The translations under genes were made by a program, and so were the position numbers. Below are positions 48,000 to 59,117 of a stretch of DNA of 64,000 nucleotides, in pieces; within the stretch, counting starts at the first letter, position 1, and each line of letters opens with the position of its first letter. Source of the stretch: Pneumocystis sp. 'macacae' (taxonomy: Eukaryota > Ascomycota > Pneumocystomycetes > Pneumocystales > Pneumocystaceae); NCBI GenBank assembly GCA_018127085.1, contig CM030722.1:434001-498000 (forward strand), given 5' to 3'. Below the pieces are notes generated by a model that searched no databases, was not told the DNA's origin, and saw only the letters and a list, made by a program, of their open reading frames with translations.

Positions 48000-49404
48000 T
48001 TAAGCATCAATTGGATCATCAACCCCTCCATTTGTGATTGCAAATACTGCATCTGCCTCTGCTAGACAAGGAGAATCATAAATTTTACAAATACGTTGTT
48101 CTCCTCTTCCTTTTCGTAAGGATAACCTTTAAAAATATGAGATTATAATGAATTATAAAAAATCTAAAGAATAAATTACCTTGTTGTTGATGAATGTGCA
48201 ATAATATTCTAGAAAATCATTAATATTTACTTTAAAACTTCTAAACTACTATTACCCCTCCTATAGGTTTTTTAGGATCTGGGTTAAACATTGAAGCATT
48301 TCCATCGACTTGAGCGACTACTTGATTGGTAATTACAACTGCAATTCCATACTAGGAAAGCTTTCAACTAAAACTAGTAATCAAAAAACTTAAATTTACC
48401 TCATCTGCAAGACGTTGTAATGTTCTCAAGAATTTTGCAAGATGCATTTGACGAGCAGACAATTCACCTCTTCCTGCAAAATCTGTACGATATAAAGATG
48501 TAGCACTATCCACAATAAGAAGTGAAAATCTAATAAAAGATTAAATATATTCTCCAATTATATGAAATAACCTAGATTCTGCCATCATATTCGCTGCTTG
48601 ACCAAGAAGCTGTAATTGATGATCGGCATTATATGCTCTGGCGTAAGCAACATTGTCTAAAACTTCTTCTCCATTAAGACCATAACGATCAGCAACAGCC
48701 AAAAGTCGTGTAGGTCTAAATGTTCCTTCTGTATCAATGTAAAGACATTTCCCTTCACCACCTCCCATGTCGATCGGAAGCTGTTGTTAAAAATTAATTT
48801 TTCTTAATTCTTTACTCGAATTGTACGCACTTGACATGTCACTGCCAATGTATGACATATCTGGCTTTTTCCTGTACGAAATTCTCCAAATATTTCAGTA
48901 ATTGACCCAGTTTCAATACCCCCTGCAAGAAGTGTATCCAATTGTTTTGATCCAGTTGTAATTGAAATTAATTCACTTCTTCTTTGATGAAATTCTGTAG
49001 CTGTAGTAAACCCCATAGGAACTAGTTTAGAAGCTACAATTATAATAAGATTCCATTTTTTTAATTCTTAATATGCACCTTCTGAAAGCAATTTATCTGC
49101 TTTTGCTTCTGATATACCTTTTATCAACAAAATAGCACGTTTAGGTCTAATCCCCTCAAAAAATATTCAGCTCAGATTTTAAAGAAACCTACGTATAGGC
49201 AACTGCTTCTACAGTGTTATATCCTGCTTCAATAATTCGTTTAATGTCTGATGCTGAAATACCATTGCCCTAAATATATTTTAGTAACATTTATCATATA
49301 AACATTAATACCTCAAGCTTAGATAATGGGGTTGGTCCACAAACAATATCTTCCTCAACATCATCCTGAACATTATCTTCTGTTGAAGCTTCATCTGGTG
49401 TCAT
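48000..49404 (-). CDS. RAD51: Rad51 recombinase
   Basis: RecA-family ATPase that forms the presynaptic filament in homologous recombination. The start [19 protein letters not shown] is acidic. The N-terminal helix-hairpin-helix domain has [33 protein letters not shown] sequence and [12 protein letters not shown]. The core shows [21 protein letters not shown], Walker [29 protein letters not shown], Walker [46 protein letters not shown] and [33 protein letters not shown]. It ends [14 protein letters not shown]. About seven short introns. It sits downstream of DNA2 on the same strand, 140 bp apart, with a TCACGTGA palindrome and a second CACGTG in the gap. Confidence 0.97.
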
Positions 49405-49488
49405 CTTTCTTATATTTAATATTCGGCGCGTTCTCTCTTCGTGTTAAATCGTCGTTAGATCGTTTCCAAGAAATGAAGAATCTCGCAA

Positions 49489-49502
49489 CACGTGTCACGT
49501 GA
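49489..49502. promoter_or_regulatory. Double CACGTG element upstream of RAD51
   Basis: CACGTG at 49489-49494 and TCACGTGA at 49495-49502, immediately adjacent, about 85-100 bp before the RAD51 ATG in a 140 bp gap. Typical bHLH E-box; function inferred from position. Confidence 0.5.
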
Positions 49503-49544
49503 TGTTAGATTTATAGATGAGATATAAAATTATTTTTAAAAAGA

Positions 49545-52500
49545 CTATAAAGAATCTGTAATTGTCTTAAATATCGGATATTTCCTCTTGAGATACGTTG
49601 TTTGTTTCTCGCTTGATTTTTGAATATTTGTTTGTTTGAGTATCAGTAATGAGTCTAGGGTATGTAAAAGATGTGCATTTTTTGGTAGATCACAAATCCA
49701 TTCTTTATTTTCTAAAAGATTAAAGAATAGACCAAATATCCCAGCTAGTTTCAGAGTAGATTTTGATCCAAAAAAAATTAATTTAGATTTTGCTCTTGTA
49801 AACGCTACATTTAATCTTCTCCAGTCATGTAGAATTCCTTCTATCTTTCGAAATTAAAAGAAAATAAAAAAGAAAAAGAAAAAACCATGTTTTCGTTATT
49901 AGACCTAACGAATGAAATTATAATACAATCCTTATCTCTTCCTTGAAAACTATCAATAGTATCAATTTCTATGGTCTTAAAATATTTAAGAAAATAACGA
50001 ATTAATTTAATTTGAGATCTATATATAGACAAAACTGCAATTTTTGATTCAGAAATTCCTTGACTTAAAAGACAAATAACAATCTTTAATGAAATTAATT
50101 TAAATAAATTTATATTTTAAACATACTTGTTTCAAAAGTTCAACCTCAATGTCATTTTGTATTCTATCACCTTTTTTAGATTCAGGAGCAGGAATATAAT
50201 CTGTATTTGCAAATATTACAGAAAGCCTCATTTATATTTAATTTTCATTTCTTTTTAAAATATAGTTTATTACCCTGGTTCAAGTATTCTTTTAATCCAA
50301 CATTCATTCATATTGCATATATATTCACAGTTTTTTTTTGAATGTAACTTATCGAATATATAAAAATCTCCATAATCAAGAGATTTGCATGCAGTTTTTT
50401 CATCTCCACATTTTAATTTTCCATTATAAATTAATGTATTAGAAAGAAGCATAATATCTTTATTCATTCTATATTGATATTCAAGATTCACAATAGCGAC
50501 AGGATTTGCATCTGAAAGAAGTTTAAAAAGACTAGTTTCCATACATTGATCGGCTGTATCAATACTCCGTATCTTTATTACAATTAATAAAAAAGATAAA
50601 TAACTAAAATTCTCACCAAAGGTGGCAATTGGTAATGGTCTCCAACAAGAACAAATTTATCCGCAAAACGTAAAGGGCCAATACATATAGGTAAAACTAT
50701 CTGAGATGCTTCATCAATAATACAATAATCAAATGTTCTTTTTGAAAAAATTGAACTAATAATTATATTATAACCAATAAAAGCATACAATAACTTACTG
50801 TGTAATGCCCAAACATGTAGTAGCAACAATAGACGGTTTAATATATTTTAACTGAAATGATTCTGAATCATCTACAATATATTCTTGAGTAATGACTTTT
50901 TCTTTAACATTTGGATGTATCTTTTTATAATAAGAAAAAATTTAATTAATAATACATTGAATTTAATACCTTTTCAATTGAACCTAGTCTTAAAATATTT
51001 TCTTTTTGAATATCTAATTTTAGTAAAATATTATCAATAGCTGAATGTGTATAAGAAGCTAATAAAACTGTTTTATTGTTGGCAGTTAAAATTTGGATTA
51101 AACAAGCAATAGTTGTACTTTTTCCTGTTCCAGGCATACCTAAAATAAGTGCATAATCCAAAGCTAATAATTTTTAGCTAAAGTAATATTAGAAATTTAA
51201 ATTTTTTATACCTGTCATCACTTTAAAAATTGCTGCTTTCTGACTATCATTTAATCCTTGATAGCTAGGTATATTAGAAAAATCGGTAAAATTTAAATTA
51301 AATTCTGGAGGAGACAAATTTATAATTAATTCTCTTCTACGTTTTTCATGTTTCAAGTACAATAATTTTGTTAAATTATCCCTTGCCAGTGACATCCCAT
51401 TTTTAAGTTCGTCTTTATCAATGCGATATAGTACATTTTCATGATTTTCTATTAAATAAAAATTATTTAAAGGATTAGATATAGAAAAATCTCCAGATAC
51501 TTGATTATTCTGAGTATTAAAACTTTTTAGGAAACCTGTTGGACTATGTAATTGTTTATTCACAGAAATAGTAATTGAAGCTAACTCTATCTCAATGACA
51601 CTTCCATTTGCAAGAGCAAAGTGTCCATTTTCGTCTGAAACAATAATATAATCACCATAACTTATTTCTGAATTAAAAAAAGAATTATCATTTGAAGATA
51701 TAGAATGTTTTTCTAAAGTATATATATAACGATTAATATTTTCTAATATTTCTTGTTTATTAGATATAAAATGGCATTTTTTAATTTTAAGATTACTTAA
51801 ACATCTTAAAAATTTAGTCAATATAAGATTTATTAGTTAAGTATACCTCCCATATTTTTCTCTTTTTTCACTAGTAATATTCCATAGTTCTTTTCTAAAA
51901 CGAAATACTTCATTTTCTTCCTTTGATAACATAAAATTCCAGTATTGGAAAAATGAACGGTATTTTGGTGTCATGTCATTTGTTCTTTCATCAAAATAAT
52001 CACCCAACCCACTTGTTTCTCCTGTTCCAGAGTCACAGGCCTACATAAATTAGAATTATATATATTTATAATGTCTAACTTAATTTATGAAAAACAAAAC
52101 ATGGTTCACGTACTGGACATCTTTTACAAATAAATGTATTCTTAAGCATAGATGGCAAATTCTGATCATTTTTAAGATATTTTGCAATATTATTTCTTGT
52201 AATAATAAGTCCACGTATTTCATTATGAACAGCAAAAACTTGAATGATCTCTCCTTTTTCCAAATAAAACAGTATTCCAAATTCAACATTTATATCTATA
52301 AAGTTAATAAAATAGAAAAAATATCAATTGTTTACCATAATGTTGAGATAATAAAAGTGTATAAAGAATTGTTTGTGCTCGGTGTTCTATAGACTTTGTA
52401 TTATTTCCTGTTTTCAATTCAAAAGGTGCTATTAAGTACTGCAAATTAGATCCTGATTTAACCGCTATCTGAACAGTTGCATCAATACTTCCTTTTAATC

Positions 52501-54631
52501 CATATTTGGGTGATAAAATATATTCCTCGGTTTTTAATAGTTTATTAACAGATATGAAAGATGAATTGCATTGTTTCTGTTGATGAGTAGTTACATGTAA
52601 ATTTTCCTAAATATTTTCAGAGAAAGATAAAAATAAAACTAATATACCCCTGATGTATTTAGAAAATATCTAGATGCCCATTCCTGTAAATTTGGAAATC
52701 TTTGATAAATATACTCCATTGCATTTTCTATATTTTCTCCTACTTCATCTAAAGACTCTAAATTATTCAATATTAAATTTTCTGTTTTTTCCTTTAAGAA
52801 AGATAGACTAAAATTATTATTTTTAAGGCATAATTGAAATAAATAATGCAACATCTTTCCATAAATTTGACTTTTTGATACATCGCCTACTATTTTTACT
52901 TTTTCCTGAATAATTGTTTTTCTAATGCATGAATAAGAATTAGCAATAGATGTACATGATATCAAATAGTCTGGGTTTAGAATAATAAGAGAGTGACAAT
53001 TATCTACAATGCAAATGCCATTTTTATCATATTGTCCATGAAGATATAAATCATCACCTATTTCAACAGGAGTAAAAAACCAATCTTGTCTTAATTGAAT
53101 TACTCGATCATTTTTTTCCAAAAAAACTACCTATCTTGTTTAGAAAAAAAAGACCAAATATAAAAAAACCTTTTGAAATCCTTTATATTCATGAGAATTA
53201 ATCCATTGTTCCTTTACATTACAAACCTTATAACTTATAAATAAACCTTCCTATACTAAATTAATTGAAAAAATAATATTATTAAGAAAAAATATTTATA
53301 CTTTTTCATCTTTACATAAATCTTGTGATTCTATAGAATTTTTTTGATTTTTATCAAAGACTGACTCAGACGTAAAAGATGGATCTTTATCGGTCTTTGA
53401 AAGCATTTCAATAGGATCAAGACATGCCTCTTGACATGTATCTAATGCAGATAAAACTGCTTCTATTTCTTCATCTAATACATCATCTGCAAAAGATGCA
53501 TCTAATATATCGTCAGAAAAAGATGCATAAATATTATTGTTTTCAAGAAAATATTTGTTTTCAGGTAATTTTACTATATTTTTGCATGTATCTTTTTCTG
53601 AAGATATTTCTTTTATAACTGTTGAAGATGATTTAAAACCATTATTCTCAGTAGAAGAAACTGTCTTTTTTGTTGGATAAAAATCGTCACAAGCATATAT
53701 CGTTTGAACCATTGCATTTAAAGCAGATTCCTTTTTTAAATATTCTTCTTTTTTTTTTGATTCATTATTTGTTAAACTTTTATCAAAAAAACTATCATAT
53801 GGTTTTTTTGTTGCTGAATCAGTTTTAATACTGTCTTGAAAACATTCTTCAACACCTTTTTTGGATACCAAATCTTTCTTAGAATTTGTACAAACTGTAT
53901 TTTCTTTATTTATAGATAGGTTAAGTGTATTTTGATCTATCTGTTCATCTGATAATCCTGATAACGCTTCTAAATCTTCCATATCGTCCAAAAGATCATC
54001 TGAAAGCCAGTCTAATGAAATTTCTTCATGATTCTCTGTATATTCTCTCTTTGTGTTTTTTTCTATCTGCTTCAATTGTATTTCCTTTCCACATACTTCG
54101 CTTTTTTGTGCATATATTTCATTCTCAACATTCAAAGGATCTGGTAAAAGTGTACGTAATGCATCAATAAGCCGTGTTGCTGACGACTGTGTTGAAAACT
54201 CTCTATTTTGTGTATCTGTTTCTCCTATATTAGATTTTCTTCGTGTTGTATGCGCTCTCCAGCGTTCTACTGAGACCCGGCGTTGTATGGGCGTTGTCGG
54301 TGCACAGTATTTAGTGTTTTCTATATTATATGCTGTTTTGCACCGGCTCCAGAGTTCAACTGCTGGATCTAATCCTTTATCAAGCTACATATGTCAGTTA
54401 GTATATAACGGTATAGACAAACTTTGTCTTCTGAATTGTTTTGTTGCATAAATAAAGAAAATAAAGAGTCTGAAGGACCTTTTAAAGTCAATGTTTTCTT
54501 TGAAACTTTATTAACTTACGAGTTGAGCACGGAGACTCCTTAATAGGGCTCATTTTCCACATTACTCGTTCATTGTCAGTATTCAAGGGATTATCTGGAT
54601 TATCAGATATATCCAATGTGTTAATTTCCAT
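49545..54631 (-). CDS. DNA2: Dna2 nuclease-helicase
   Basis: Flap nuclease/helicase for Okazaki-fragment maturation and resection. The start [17 protein letters not shown] is followed by a disordered acidic N-terminus ([20 protein letters not shown]). The Dna2 domain has [25 protein letters not shown], then nuclease motifs SIDATVQ and ELKTGN, and Fe-S cysteines including [10 protein letters not shown]. The SF1 helicase has Walker [86 protein letters not shown] and the closing [17 protein letters not shown]. The stop is at 49545-49547. All introns are short. It lies directly upstream of RAD51 in the same direction; both act in recombination and replication repair. Confidence 0.94.
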
Positions 54632-55144
54632 TTCCTCCGATATAAAGGAATTATAAATAAGCTACAAATACATTATAAATGAATTATAAATGTATAGCAA
54701 AGCAGTAAAAGCAATGAGTTCAGACGCGAGTGCGTAAACAACAGTACTAAGAATAAATAGGAAAAAAGTATATATGAATCAAGAGGGAAAAGAAAAAAAT
54801 AAATAAAATAGAATAGGGTATTCAGAAAACCTGTTTTTATTATTAATTATGTCCATTAATCTATTTGTGATCACAATGACGAATGCAGTCGAGCGATAAG
54901 TTCTACGGTGTATTTGATAATATAAGAAAAAATACATAGAAGATGCAATGAAAGATGTGTCAAAAGGCATCTTGATGTGTAAACAGCTAATTAGCCGTAG
55001 CTTATGTTGCAATTGACTGCATCGTCTCTAAGCCCTCTAAAAGTCGTAAATGATTGTCTTCAGAAACTAAGTAAATATTTTTTTTATCCAAATCATAATA
55101 AAGAATATACTAGTATAAAATAGATATGTGTCTAAAACATGCAA
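54632..55144. other. Spacer between DNA2 start and cyclin B stop
   Basis: About 510 bp. Mostly A/T-rich, with one MCB-like ACGCGA near 54724 upstream of DNA2. The open frame on the minus strand (54779-55012) resembles nothing and is probably chance. Confidence 0.5.
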
Positions 55145-56738
55145 CTATACGGATAGCTCGTCGTCGTCCACTCCTTGATGTTTTTCTTCACTTGGTTCAT
55201 GAACGTCATGATCTAAAGAAATACCATTCAGTCGTACATTTTCTTCAATATTATAATGCTTTTTAACCCAATCACGAACAAATAAGCTAACCTTCATGAA
55301 TTTCTTACTCGCATATTTCTTGAAAAATGCTTCATGTTTTACAACTGAACGTGAGAGATAATCCAACATCATTTTAGAACAAGGTATTAGATCTGATTCT
55401 TTATAACCCGAATAATGTATTAAATTTGCATTCTGAAGAAAGTTAGTAAATGAGGTACTGATTCAAAAAGAACAAAGATCTTACCCAATCACCACCTGTA
55501 ACCATAATCCTTGCTAAATAAATACCTGATGCAGCAATATTAGATGGGACAAATGGCAGAAACCGATGATCAAGAAGACTGATCTCTATAAGATATTTTG
55601 CCACAGTACGTGTCTGAATATCATAATTATCTGCTTTTGATACTCTTCTTAGAAAATTCATAGGATTTGGATAAGACATGTCATATCCAAGAACTTGTAA
55701 AACATATTGTTCTGCTTTAAGGATTTCCTCGTTTGTATAGCCACCATCTGCCATATATATGAAGTTTTTTATAGATGGACACATTACTTCTTCATATTTT
55801 GCGGCAATAAAAAGAGCAGTGATGCCTACTAGTTGAAGTTTGGGAAGAGAACATACACGTAAAGATAGAAACCGATCAATAATATTAACTGAGAGGAATA
55901 GTGTCTCCGGAAGAAGTCGAAACTTTGCATGAACTTCAATTAGCCAATCTACTAAAATTCCTCTCATTTTCCATTGAAGTTCTTTCTGTCGATCCATATA
56001 ATCTGGCAAAGGAAGTGTTAATACCTAATATGGAACATTAATCAAATCGTTTTTAATAATTATAACTATATACCTCCAATTCTCTCATATAACTCATAAT
56101 TTCCTCGACATATTCTGAAACCATTAATGGATCATGAGCATCATCTGCATCTAAATCATCCCAATCTTGTGGCGGTGCTGCCATATCCACTGCCATATCT
56201 ATCGCTGTGCCCGAAAGACCATCAACACGCACTTTTTTGCTTGCCTGTGTTTGTTCCACTCCAACTGGTTGTTTTTGTTCTTTCAGCACTTTTGAAGTTC
56301 GCCGTTTCTTTGTAGTTTCTTCAACATGTGGGTCCACCAAAGGCATCGGTTGGATCGATTGGACCAATTGCATGGTCTCTATGGCTTGCACAGATTGCAC
56401 TAATTGCGCTGATTCTTTCGTTTGAAGCACTGGAATTGTAGATTTCGCAACTACACGTGCTTTTGTGCTAAGTGATTGGGCTTTGGTTTTTGCAACCACA
56501 TTCTCCTTATTATTTACATTGCTCACATCTCCCAAAGCAGCTCTTTTGCGTGTTGCAGCTGCCCATGGCTTTGCATGACCTTCTGAGCCTTGTGTCGACG
56601 TCAACTTTATTCGTGTCGCTTGACCATGCAATTTATTCTCATCATTAACATTAGACAATGCCGTTTGGCGTGTTACACGCCGCTACTGCAATTAACTATC
56701 GACCTATGTATATAAAAACCCTTTACCGCAGCATTCAT
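55145..56738 (-). CDS. B-type mitotic cyclin (Cdc13/Clb family)
   Basis: Regulatory subunit of the mitotic CDK. The N-terminus MNAARRVTRQTALSNVNDENK is assembled from a 12 nt first exon and the next exon (acceptor TAG just before CGGCGTGTA). Degradation signals are visible: D-box RAALGDVSN and KEN box NNKENV. The cyclin box reads MPDYMDRQKELQWKMRGILVDWLIEVHAKFRLLPETLFLSVNIIDRFLS...LQLVGITALFIAAKYEEV, followed by FIYMADGGYTNEEIL and QVLGYDMSYPNPMNFLRRVSKAD. The C-terminal cyclin fold ends MMLDYLSRSVVKHEAFFKKYASKKFMK. The acidic tail ends DDDELSV. Which paralog (Cdc13- or Cig2-like) I cannot say. Confidence 0.92.
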
Positions 56739-57297
56739 TGTCTTTTCGCGCTCAACCGTGCAATCCCAGAAAAAAAGACCGTTTAAACGCAATGTTATAC
56801 TGATTTCATTAGAAAACACGCACTTATTGCTTTTTCTGTGTTCTATTTGCCTTTTAACCGTGTCCAACAAAGCCAATGGCGACCCGGTTTCTGAAATACT
56901 CAATACAAATCACTAAAAACTGCAGAAAAGCGCTGAAAAAACTATCTACGCTTCTACTTCCAAAAACCGAAAACACACTGCGTGTTTGTAGCTTGAAAAT
57001 TTTCTGAAATGTGCGTTTGCTGATGTTTAACGCCTAAGCAAGCTCTTCGCGCCAAGCGAATGTGTGACAGTCGAAAGCTAGTCCGACGATGAGTCAAAGA
57101 AAATAAACACTGAAGTTGTCATGCCAACGAGAGTAAGAAGAGATACTTGGATGAATATATAATACAGTAATTTGATATAAAAAAGGCTTTATACATTGTA
57201 TCTATAGAAGAGTTGAAATTTATCTTTTTTTCCAGCTTTTATTATTATTTTTATAGAACCATTCGCATCTCTGTTTCTATCATTATATATAACACTT
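56739..57297. other. Cyclin B promoter and Myb-gene 3' flank
   Basis: About 560 bp with moderately GC-richer sequence at 56750-57080 upstream of the cyclin start, then AT-rich. No ORF or RNA gene recognised. Confidence 0.5.
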
Positions 57298-58413
57298 TTA
57301 ATCTTTAGTTAAGTCTAGAGACATAAAGTTTTCTAAATGTTTATTTTTCCTATTTGACCATGCATCTCTTGCTAAATAACCAGATATAGTATTTCTTTCT
57401 GTTAATAAATCGTAAAATTTATATCGACAACGATTATAAGGATAATGTAAATCCATAGCTACTTCAACCCAACGAAATTCTCGCATAAGCGCTGAATTAA
57501 TCAATTTTAAATTCTCAACTGTAGTCCATCGACGAATTGGTATCATTTTTTGTTTTTGAGAAGTTATATAACGATATTTAATTTTGCAAGATTCTGGTGT
57601 ACGTCCAGGTACAAGGTTTGCTACTATTCTCCAAATTTGATATGAAATGTTAGATTGTTGAACAATGTTTACTGCTTTTACAAGTTTATCCGTTTCTTCA
57701 GGTGTCCATTTATCATTTTTAAAACCTGTTATATTATAACGTGTCCATGCTTTTCTAAGAAGTACTGGTTTAATATTAGGGAAGTGTTCTTTTGAAAGCT
57801 TTGTCCACGATATTCTTCCATCAGACATGCGATAAGAACCCGTTAATATTAAACGATCGAGTGCATCGATGATATTAGGTGAGTATCGAAAATTGTTTCC
57901 AAGAAAATTTCGTTTATTTTCTCGAAAGTAGATTTCAACTTGCATAGACGTTCGTCCTGGGACAAGAGCTGATATTCGTCTCCATTGATTTCCATATTTC
58001 TTGTGTGCTTCTTCAATAATCATTTTTTCTGAATTCGTCCATGGACCTTTTACAGTAGAAGGATTTAATGAGCGTTTCCATCTTAAATAACACTGATAAG
58101 GACTTCGACCAACGCAAGATGATACATCATTCCATATAGGATTATGGCGATCTACAAATGCATCATATTTTCCATCAACAGTATGCGCATCTATGAAACT
58201 ATGAAGTTTAGATATCTCTGTCGGTGTCCAAAACTTCATAATTGTTCGAGTCGTTTTATAAGGGTTAAATGACTGATCCTTCGAATTTATTCTCTCCCAT
58301 TCTTTCCTACAACTCTCTGAATCATGTCCTATAATGCCTTCTGCTATTTTTTCCCAATCTTGTTTTAGAATTAGTGCTCGGCGGAATAAAATAGATTGTT
58401 CATCAAAAGTCCA
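57298..58413 (-). CDS. Multi-repeat Myb/SANT DNA-binding protein (5' exon unresolved)
   Basis: At least five Myb/SANT-like repeats in a row: WTFDEQSILFRRALILKQDWEKIAEGIIGHDSESCRKEW; FWTPTEISKLHSFIDAH...WNDVSSCVGRSPYQCYLRWK; GPWTNSEKMIIEEAHKKYGNQWRRISALVPGRTSMQVEIYF; KWTPEETDKLVKAVN...WRIVANLVPGRTPESCKIKYR; RRWTTVENLKLINSALMREFRWVEVAMDL. The GRT-x2-Q/C signature and spaced Trp residues mark DNA-binding Myb repeats. SNAPc4 and Reb1/Eta2-like factors are possible relatives. The coding exon starts at an acceptor (TTAG before TGGACT, 58413). Upstream sequence to about 58690 holds plausible exon pieces (including SKRLFGKNCALRGLKSTVSRLNK), but I could not find a join that keeps frame with an ATG. 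Confidence 0.72.
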   Translation of the reverse strand, partial: WTFDEQSILFRRALILKQDWEKIAEGIIGHDSESCRKEWERINSKDQSFNPYKTTRTIMKFWTPTEISKLHSFIDAHTVDGKYDAFVDRHNPIWNDVSSCVGRSPYQCYLRWKRSLNPSTVKGPWTNSEKMIIEEAHKKYGNQWRRISALVPGRTSMQVEIYFRENKRNFLGNNFRYSPNIIDALDRLILTGSYRMSDGRISWTKLSKEHFPNIKPVLLRKAWTRYNITGFKNDKWTPEETDKLVKAVNIVQQSNISYQIWRIVANLVPGRTPESCKIKYRYITSQKQKMIPIRRWTTVENLKLINSALMREFRWVEVAMDLHYPYNRCRYKFYDLLTERNTISGYLARDAWSNRKNKHLENFMSLDLTKD

Positions 58414-59117
58414 CTAATTAAATTTTTAAAAATACTACCTTATATACCGAAAACTTAAATAAAACCTTATTTAGTCTGGAAACAGTGCTTTTTAGTCCTC
58501 TTAGTGCACAATTTTTTCCAAATAATCTTTTTGAATACAAACATGATTTAAGTGCTGGTGAAACAAAAAACGTAAAAAATAAAGATAACAGTTTGTTTCT
58601 AATTAAAAAACCTGTTATCCGCGTGTAAAAATAATCTATTTTTATAAATATTTCTTATTACCTGCAAAAGACCGCTCATTAAATGCATAGACGTTAATTC
58701 TTCGACTACTGTTCTATAAATCACGTGCTGTTGTCACGTGATATTTCTATTTTTAGTTCAGCTATTGGAAAAACAATTTTTACTAAGAACTTGATATGTA
58801 TCTGTAAGAATTATTTATATATTGTTTTTTTTTACTTTTGTTTCAATTTTTTGTCATATGAATGTTTTTTGTTAAACACTGTATTTTGTTGTACCTCTAT
58901 TACTAATTTTTTTATACTCAATCTTTATCTTTTTATTTTTGTAAACTTTAGATTTTCAACTTTTGTAAGATAGAGAAAAACATTGTATAGCATTTATTTT
59001 TTGGCCTAATTGATTTTTCTAAATATATTTTTTTGGTTTTTGAGTTTTTTTATATATTTCGTTTCTGTATAAAATTCTTTTGGATACAAATTTAATGCAT
59101 TGGATGTTTTAACTGAT
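58414..59117. other. Divergent Myb/TRM11 spacer with E-boxes
   Basis: Probably contains the 5' exon(s) of the Myb gene on the minus strand (to about 58690). CACGTG occurs at 58722-58727 and TCACGTGA at 58734-58741. The stretch 58750-59100 is T-rich and shows no gene; TRM11 starts at 59118. Confidence 0.55.

Noticed and set aside
54779..55012. 77-residue minus frame between DNA2 and the cyclin gene
   Set aside because: No domain, AT-rich spacer composition and no start or splice support.
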